NCBI RefSeq assembly: GCF_016785185.1
Contig: NZ_JAEKDY010000114.1
Length of the DNA stretch: 11,117 bases
DNA from: Heyndrickxia sporothermodurans
GTDB lineage: Bacteria > Bacillota > Bacilli > Bacillales > Bacillaceae_C
Reading direction: 5' to 3' (one strand)
The notes below the pieces were generated by a model. That model ran no database searches. It worked only from the letters and a program-made list of their open reading frames with translations, and had not been told where the DNA came from. Both the position numbers and the translations under genes were made by a program. Numbering within the stretch: position 1 is the first letter of the stretch; every line of letters begins with the position of its first letter. Shown piece by piece: positions 6,876 through 11,117 of this stretch.

Positions 6876-6927
6876 AATTGATTTCTTTATAAATGGTAGT
6901 AGCTTTCCTAACTTGAGTACAAATTCA

Positions 6928-6955
6928 TTCACTTTCAAAACTTTTTTAGTACAAT
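6928..6955 (+). promoter_or_regulatory. Possible SigA promoter for the kinase-STAS gene
   Basis: TTCACT (6928-6933), a 16-base spacer and TACAAT (6950-6955) lie about 77 bases upstream of the TTG start of the kinase-STAS gene. The -10 is good and the -35 is only fair, so this is a tentative call. Confidence 0.3.
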
Positions 6956-7031
6956 AGCTATAAGTGAAATACTATTTGCATTATTCTCTCATTTTAAAAC
7001 AAGGATACTTTGAGAAAGGAAGATTACAACA

Positions 7032-8591
7032 TTGGAATCGCATAAAACATTAAATGAAGAGCAGAGGAGCGATACTCATTTAAGCCAACTGGCATCTGTC
7101 GGTCAAATTGCCGCAGGAATCGCACATGAAGTAAAAAACCCATTAACGGCTGTTAAAGGATTTTTGCAGCTACTCAATCAGGAAGAGAAGAATGAGTATT
7201 TAAATATTGCACAGTCAGAATTAGAAAATGCGTTAACGACATTAAATAACCTCCTTCAGGTCTCGAAACCAGATCTACAGGAGGAGGAATATCAGTCAAT
7301 CTATTTATCTGAAGAATTGGAAGCAATTTTAAACCTTTTTCAAGATAAAATGTATGATATATCTATTCTTACTGACTTTAAAGATACAGACGCAATGATT
7401 TATGGAATGAAAAATCAATTTAAAAAGGCGTTTTTCAATCTGATTAAAAATGCTATCGAATCAATACCTGGAAAGGGTACGATCAAAATCACTCATACTG
7501 CTTCTGAAAACGAGGTGATTGTTACGATTAAAGATTCTGGCGTAGGAATTCCAGAAGATAAACTCAAATTACTTGGAACCCCATTTTTTACGACGAAAGA
7601 AAATGGAACGGGAATGGGACTTACCCAGGTCTTTTCAGTTATCTATCAGCATGGTGGGAGAATTAATATTGTTAGTAAAGAAAATCAAGGTACAACATTC
7701 ACGATAAAAGTTCCAAAGGAACATCGCTTACAGAAACGTGGTGTGAGAAAATTGAACTTGAAATTTAGTAAAAATGATACTATAAAAGATTTCTTATTTG
7801 CAAATCGTACTTCATTTGAAGAGAGATTACTAGATGAAGCGATAAATGTTAGTGATAAAATTGAAGAAATACATACATTAGGGAATATTAATTTATTACA
7901 AAATGCACATAAATTAGTTTTATTTGTAGTAGAAGAGCGTGAACATGAATTGATAACTTTTGCCAAGCAAGAAGGAGTTGCATGGGCGAAAAATTCGATT
8001 ACTCTCGCATTTAAATTAGAGTGGATTCAAGCGATTCGACGGACCTTATGGGATTTCCTATATAATTATGACTTGAGGCACCAGACAGAAGTAAAACGGG
8101 ATGAATTTTTTACGTTGGAAAAAAAGGTGAATGAACTTATTGATCAATTTTTAACGTATTTTTTCATTAGTTACTCGAATTATAAAGATGAATTACTCGC
8201 TTCACAAAGAAAATTGGTTGAAAATCTTTCCGTTCCAATTATTCCGATTAATGATGAAATATCGATATTGCTGTTAATTGGTAATATTGACAGAACAAGG
8301 ATGTCGATAATTGAAGATCATGTACTTACTAGCATCGGTGCGAATCATATTCGAACATTAATCGTTGACCTTTCAGGTGTTGCGTACATGTCGGATGATA
8401 CTGTATTTCAGCATTTTGCTAGGTTAATAAGAGGTTTTTCGATGATGGGATGTAATACCGTTCTAACAGGAATACGCTCAGAGATTGTTAAACATATGAT
8501 CTCATTAGGTATTAACCTAAATGAAAATGCAGTATCAAAAGGCACACTTCAACTTGCTTTAAATGATTATATTTTTAAAAAAGATATATAA
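7032..8591 (+). CDS. Histidine kinase core fused to RsbR-like/STAS module
   Basis: This is a soluble 519-residue signalling protein with no membrane helix and no PAS domain. Residues 17-80 form a HisKA dimerisation domain with the phospho-accepting His32 in AHEVKNPLT, of the type found in Bacillus sporulation kinases. Residues 85-230 form a complete HATPase: N-box NLIKNAIES (136-144), G1 DSGVGIP (168-174), FFTTKE (185-190) and G2 GTGMGL (192-197). From about 245 to 395 comes a helical segment like the N-terminal domain of RsbR co-antagonists. It is followed by a STAS domain (about 402-515) opening PIIPINDEISILLLIGNID and resembling RsbRA. At the phosphorylated loop of STAS proteins it reads GVAYMSDDTV, with acidic residues around the usual Ser/Thr site. 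The start is TTG behind AAAGGA at 11 bases. No response regulator or rsbS/rsbT lies nearby. It plausibly couples phosphotransfer to the general stress or sporulation network; this is inference. Confidence 0.88.
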   Translation: MESHKTLNEEQRSDTHLSQLASVGQIAAGIAHEVKNPLTAVKGFLQLLNQEEKNEYLNIAQSELENALTTLNNLLQVSKPDLQEEEYQSIYLSEELEAILNLFQDKMYDISILTDFKDTDAMIYGMKNQFKKAFFNLIKNAIESIPGKGTIKITHTASENEVIVTIKDSGVGIPEDKLKLLGTPFFTTKENGTGMGLTQVFSVIYQHGGRINIVSKENQGTTFTIKVPKEHRLQKRGVRKLNLKFSKNDTIKDFLFANRTSFEERLLDEAINVSDKIEEIHTLGNINLLQNAHKLVLFVVEEREHELITFAKQEGVAWAKNSITLAFKLEWIQAIRRTLWDFLYNYDLRHQTEVKRDEFFTLEKKVNELIDQFLTYFFISYSNYKDELLASQRKLVENLSVPIIPINDEISILLLIGNIDRTRMSIIEDHVLTSIGANHIRTLIVDLSGVAYMSDDTVFQHFARLIRGFSMMGCNTVLTGIRSEIVKHMISLGINLNENAVSKGTLQLALNDYIFKKDI

Positions 8592-8638
8592 ATTGATAGT
8601 ATCGACAAATTGTGTAGACTACCGCATTATTAGCACAA

Positions 8639-8671
8639 AAGAGATAACCAAAGAACATTTGGCTATCTCTT
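8639..8671. terminator. Hairpin terminator between convergent genes
   Basis: An 8-bp stem (AAGAGATA 8639-8646 with TATCTCTT 8664-8671) continues, after one mismatch, into CCAAA/TTTGG (8648-8652 with 8658-8662) around a 5-base loop. It lies between the stops of the kinase-STAS gene (8591) and the convergent flavoprotein gene (8687). The minus-strand side continues into TTTTG and the plus side into TTGTT, so it probably acts on both transcripts. Confidence 0.75.
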
Positions 8672-8686
8672 GTTGCTTGTGTAACA

Positions 8687-10495
8687 TCAGGATATTGACA
8701 AATTATCATTTCCTTTTAATAAAAATGGTGCTGTACAAATTACACCTACTAAGTATAGGAATAATGCAAAATAGGCTGGTAATAAGTGAACAAAATCGGT
8801 ATACGCGATAATAAAATGAGTGACAATTCCCGCTGAAAAAGCGGGAATGGCACCAATTGTGAAGGTCCACCAAACCCATCTTTCTCCCTCGCGAATTCCC
8901 CATAAGGCAAGCATCAATACGAGTAAACCTACACTTAATAGGGCACTTCCAAATCCGGCACGGTCATGCGCAATAACAGGGATTAAGCGTTCATTAAATC
9001 CACTAAGTGCCTCTGGAGATAGACATAAGTAGGTAAGATCCGTTGGTACAAAGACACTTGATGCACCAATGAAAGAAATGACAACACCGCCAAGAGTTAA
9101 TGAAGCGCCTAATAGGACAAAGGCTAGTTGACCGATTAAACTCAACTTCCAGTATCGATGATTGAAAAGGTTAGTACTTTTTGGTGCTCCTGTTGCATTT
9201 CTTGATTTCACATATCCAATAATAAATAAAGGTAATAATATAAGCCAAAACAATCCATGAAGCCAATTGAAATAGCCGTAACCGATAAATAAGAAAATAC
9301 CAAGAAAACCAACCAGCCCTGCTATATTTACTGCTTTTCTTGCCCAATGAATACCATATCTGATTCCATGCCTTGAAAGCTGCATGTAAATAAATCCACC
9401 TGAAATCATCGTTCCTGAAAGTGTCATCCGGTCATGTGCCATAAAGTATAAAATGGCAGGATTGAAACGTAGAATATCATTTCTAAAGATTTCTAAAAAA
9501 GATTCATCATATGGAAGAATAATCCTTGTCATACTAAAAAGCAGAGCAATAAAACCAGCTACTGTGATCGCCAAACCGAACAACCAATACCAAATCCATC
9601 CTTCAACTTTTGCTGGTTCCTTCGAGAATCTATTCTCAAAAGCCTCATTAATCCTCTTTGGGAGACCAGGTCCGGTAAACACGTATTCAAATCCTAACAA
9701 AATAAGGGAAGCTCCACTATCGAATAATCTAATAGCATCTGCTGGCTCTCTTACTCCACCCGAAGTGATAATGGGTATATCCTTATGTACTTTCCTTATA
9801 GCAATAAGTGCATGCTGAAGCCTATCAAGTGAATGGCTTTCTTCAATTAATATTCCATCTGCATGATAGTTTTCTAGGTTATTACTGTCAGTAAAACTCT
9901 CGGCTGAATAAGCTAATAAAATAGGTTTATTTATTTGCTCACGAAAAAAAATGTATTCATTAACCGAATGAAAAGTATGACTGTTTATAATGAATCCATC
10001 ACTAAAAGGATCGAGCTCTTCACAAATCTGCTTTGATTCTTGTAGCGTTCCCTCTACTTTTATAAAAAATGGTACTTTCTTTTTTTTCAAAGAGGCGAGT
10101 TTCTCTTTGACTTTTGATAGCGGTATCCTTTCGCTATATCCCAAAATTTGTTCCTGCTTGTGGTCAATCCGAAGTTCTTCTTTCTCTGATGAACCAAGAA
10201 TTGAAACTGGGCCAATTTCCATAAAACCAAAACCGAGATTTTGGAAAGCTTTTATTCCGGATAATTTCGGATCAATTTTGCCACTTAGTCCAACAGGAGA
10301 AGGAAACTGAAGCCCACATATCTGCTTCTCTAGTTTTTTAGAAGGTGCCATGTGGCCAAGAAATTCTATAAATCTTTCACCAATGGTTGTCGATGATACT
10401 ATGCTCATCCCATGGTGAATAAATTCCCGACTAAAGGAAGGTGGAAGCTTTTGAAGAATCGGTTTAAATATCGTTTGATATGACCAATCCGGCAA
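8687..10495 (-). CDS. DHODH-like flavin barrel fused to a duplicated 8-helix membrane domain
   Basis: The 602-residue protein begins like a class 2 dihydroorotate dehydrogenase: a helical N-terminus (FKPILQKLPPSFSREFIHHG), then FPSPVGLSGKIDPK (64-77) at the position of the usual PVGLAAGFDKN, MEIGPVS (92-98) and the flavin-phosphate region ITSGGVREPADAIRLFDSGA (243-262). The substrate motifs are gone: FIINSHTF (168-175) stands where SPNTPG is expected, and ILIEESHS (215-222) where a TNT motif is usual. Orotate chemistry is therefore doubtful, although FMN binding looks likely. Residues 300-590 form about eight membrane helices in two homologous units (about 301-428 and 450-588). Both contain P-x-D, AHDR (353-356; 509-512), GIR-x-G (377-381; 533-537) and Y-x4-H (408-413; 565-570). 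The start is TTG 10495, with AGAGGGGAGA about 7 bases upstream. Automated annotation would probably call it dihydroorotate dehydrogenase; I consider it a membrane-bound flavoprotein of unknown substrate. Confidence 0.85.
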   Translation of the reverse strand: MPDWSYQTIFKPILQKLPPSFSREFIHHGMSIVSSTTIGERFIEFLGHMAPSKKLEKQICGLQFPSPVGLSGKIDPKLSGIKAFQNLGFGFMEIGPVSILGSSEKEELRIDHKQEQILGYSERIPLSKVKEKLASLKKKKVPFFIKVEGTLQESKQICEELDPFSDGFIINSHTFHSVNEYIFFREQINKPILLAYSAESFTDSNNLENYHADGILIEESHSLDRLQHALIAIRKVHKDIPIITSGGVREPADAIRLFDSGASLILLGFEYVFTGPGLPKRINEAFENRFSKEPAKVEGWIWYWLFGLAITVAGFIALLFSMTRIILPYDESFLEIFRNDILRFNPAILYFMAHDRMTLSGTMISGGFIYMQLSRHGIRYGIHWARKAVNIAGLVGFLGIFLFIGYGYFNWLHGLFWLILLPLFIIGYVKSRNATGAPKSTNLFNHRYWKLSLIGQLAFVLLGASLTLGGVVISFIGASSVFVPTDLTYLCLSPEALSGFNERLIPVIAHDRAGFGSALLSVGLLVLMLALWGIREGERWVWWTFTIGAIPAFSAGIVTHFIIAYTDFVHLLPAYFALFLYLVGVICTAPFLLKGNDNLSIS

Positions 10496-10601
10496 GGGTG
10501 ATCTCCCCTCTCTGCTACTTTAAATATTGATTATGAAAAAGATGATTACTATCTGTTATTTTACTATATGAATGAGGACTTGGTTCAGTAAATTATAACT
10601 T

Positions 10602-10898
10602 CTATTCTTTGAAGCTATTCCAATAACATGGTTTTACTTTATTCATTTTATCAACGAGTACTCCTGAAAATGGCAGGAGCAAAATAAACGGTACCATATA
10701 AACTGCCATAACCGTTCCCATCATGGCTGCCGATTTTGTCTCTTGCAAAACCACAATAGGCATGATTACATTTGTAATCGAGCTACCTAGATATGAAAAA
10801 ATTTGCCCAAATAACAAGGATGTAAAATGAGGTGACTTTTTAAAAAGTTGAAAAAATGTTAACCCATGTTCCCTTTGTTTGACTCTAACAGAACTCAT
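10602..10898 (-). pseudogene. Truncated MFS efflux transporter (N-terminal stub)
   Basis: The frame encodes the first two membrane helices of an MFS exporter of the EntS/macrolide-efflux type: a basic, soluble lead, then LLFGQIFSYLGSSITNVIMP (TM1), VVLQETKSAAMMG, VYMVPFILLLPFSGVLVDKM (TM2) and the first residues of loop 2-3. A full family member has about 400 residues and twelve helices. After DKMNKVK, where the conserved D-R/K loop normally continues, the frame ends in an unrelated CYWNSFKE and stops. An internal deletion is the simplest explanation, since the other helices are not found downstream. Start: the pair ATG-ATG at 10901/10898 follows GAGAGAGGG, so I use 10898; an ATG at 10919 would add seven residues but has no RBS. 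It cannot be a working transporter. Confidence 0.78.
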
Positions 10899-10919
10899 CA
10901 TACCCTCTCTCTTAATCAT

Positions 10920-11117
10920 ACCAATGTGATTAACACGATTTCCCAGCTGGTTATTAAAATATAAAAGAACTTTTTAAATAAATATAGACTTGAATGAATT
11001 TCATAATTCTTAGCCCTTGTGTATCAAGGGGTTTAAGAGATAAAAAAAGAAGTACCTCCCCAAATCTTGTATAATGGTAGTTGACCAGTAAGCCCCCATT
11101 CAAACAACGCATATAAA
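10920..11117. other. Right-edge non-coding region, possible mobile-element border
   Basis: No gene is supported in the last 200 bases. Features are a 6-bp perfect hairpin (CCCTTG 11014-11019, CAAGGG 11025-11030), a run of seven A at 11042-11048 and GTACCTCCCC at 11052-11061, which on the minus strand reads as a strong RBS-like GGGGAGGTAC without a start codon behind it. The stretch resembles the terminal or leader part of an insertion sequence that continues beyond the window, but this is a guess. Confidence 0.3.
11014..11030. repeat. Short perfect inverted repeat near the right edge
   Basis: CCCTTG (11014-11019) and CAAGGG (11025-11030) are separated by TGTAT. On the minus strand the hairpin lacks a following T-run; on the plus strand GTTTAAGAG follows. 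It could be a weak hairpin or part of a mobile-element end. Confidence 0.35.

Noticed and set aside
6482..6957. Two overlapping plus-strand frames within and after the five-helix membrane protein gene
   Set aside because: Cys/Tyr/His/Ser-rich out-of-frame translations of hydrophobic codons; no RBS.
7685..7966. Minus-strand frame inside the kinase-STAS gene
   Set aside because: Shadow; the plus-strand frame carries clear domain motifs.
8820..10310. Plus-strand frames opposite the flavin-membrane protein (8820-9032, 9453-9818, 9990-10310)
   Set aside because: All antisense to a long gene with conserved motifs and a good RBS; no start signals of their own.
1..11117. CRISPR array, tRNA or rRNA genes
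   Set aside because: No regularly spaced repeats and no tRNA- or rRNA-like segments were found on reading the sequence.

Overview
The window looks like chromosomal DNA of a low-GC Firmicute, most likely a member of the Bacillaceae. Reasons are the AT-rich base composition, strong AGGAGG-type ribosome binding sites, TTG and GTG starts, SigA-type promoters (TTGACC-N17-TATAAT), a Spo0F-type histidine kinase core, RsbR-like stress modules and a UPF0145 protein. I cannot assign a genus.

Left part (1-5567). A broken insertion sequence (1 to about 340; transposase C-terminus on the minus strand) abuts a 5'-truncated MHS-family (ProP/ShiA-like) MFS transporter. Directly downstream is a pxpB-pxpC-pxpA operon for ATP-dependent 5-oxoprolinase (pyroglutamate to glutamate). 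pxpC appears to start with a rare ATT codon placed correctly behind an AAAGGAGG site; any annotation starting at the first GTG would lose 43 conserved residues. After a 0.5-kb non-coding leader with two tandem SigA-like promoters and an inverted repeat comes an intact second MHS-family transporter, closed by a rho-independent terminator. The layout suggests uptake plus opening of pyroglutamate or a related osmolyte or amino acid, with the first transporter destroyed by the insertion sequence and the second still available.

Middle part (5568-8686). On the minus strand, a UPF0145 (YbjQ) protein is followed by a small one-helix membrane protein. On the plus strand are a five-helix membrane protein of unclear role and then a 519-residue soluble protein that joins a complete histidine kinase core (HisKA plus HATPase) to an RsbR-like region and a C-terminal STAS domain. 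It seems to join two-component phosphotransfer with stressosome-type signalling in one chain. A hairpin separates it from the convergent next gene.

Right part (8687-11117). A 602-residue minus-strand protein has a dihydroorotate-dehydrogenase-like flavin barrel that appears to lack the family's substrate and catalytic motifs. It is fused to a membrane domain built from two tandem copies of a four-helix unit, each carrying an AHDR motif, a GIR motif and a later histidine. This is the best candidate in the window for an undescribed system. Upstream of it is the N-terminal stub of a drug-efflux type MFS transporter, broken after about 95 residues. The last 200 bases hold no gene that I can support and may be the edge of another mobile element.
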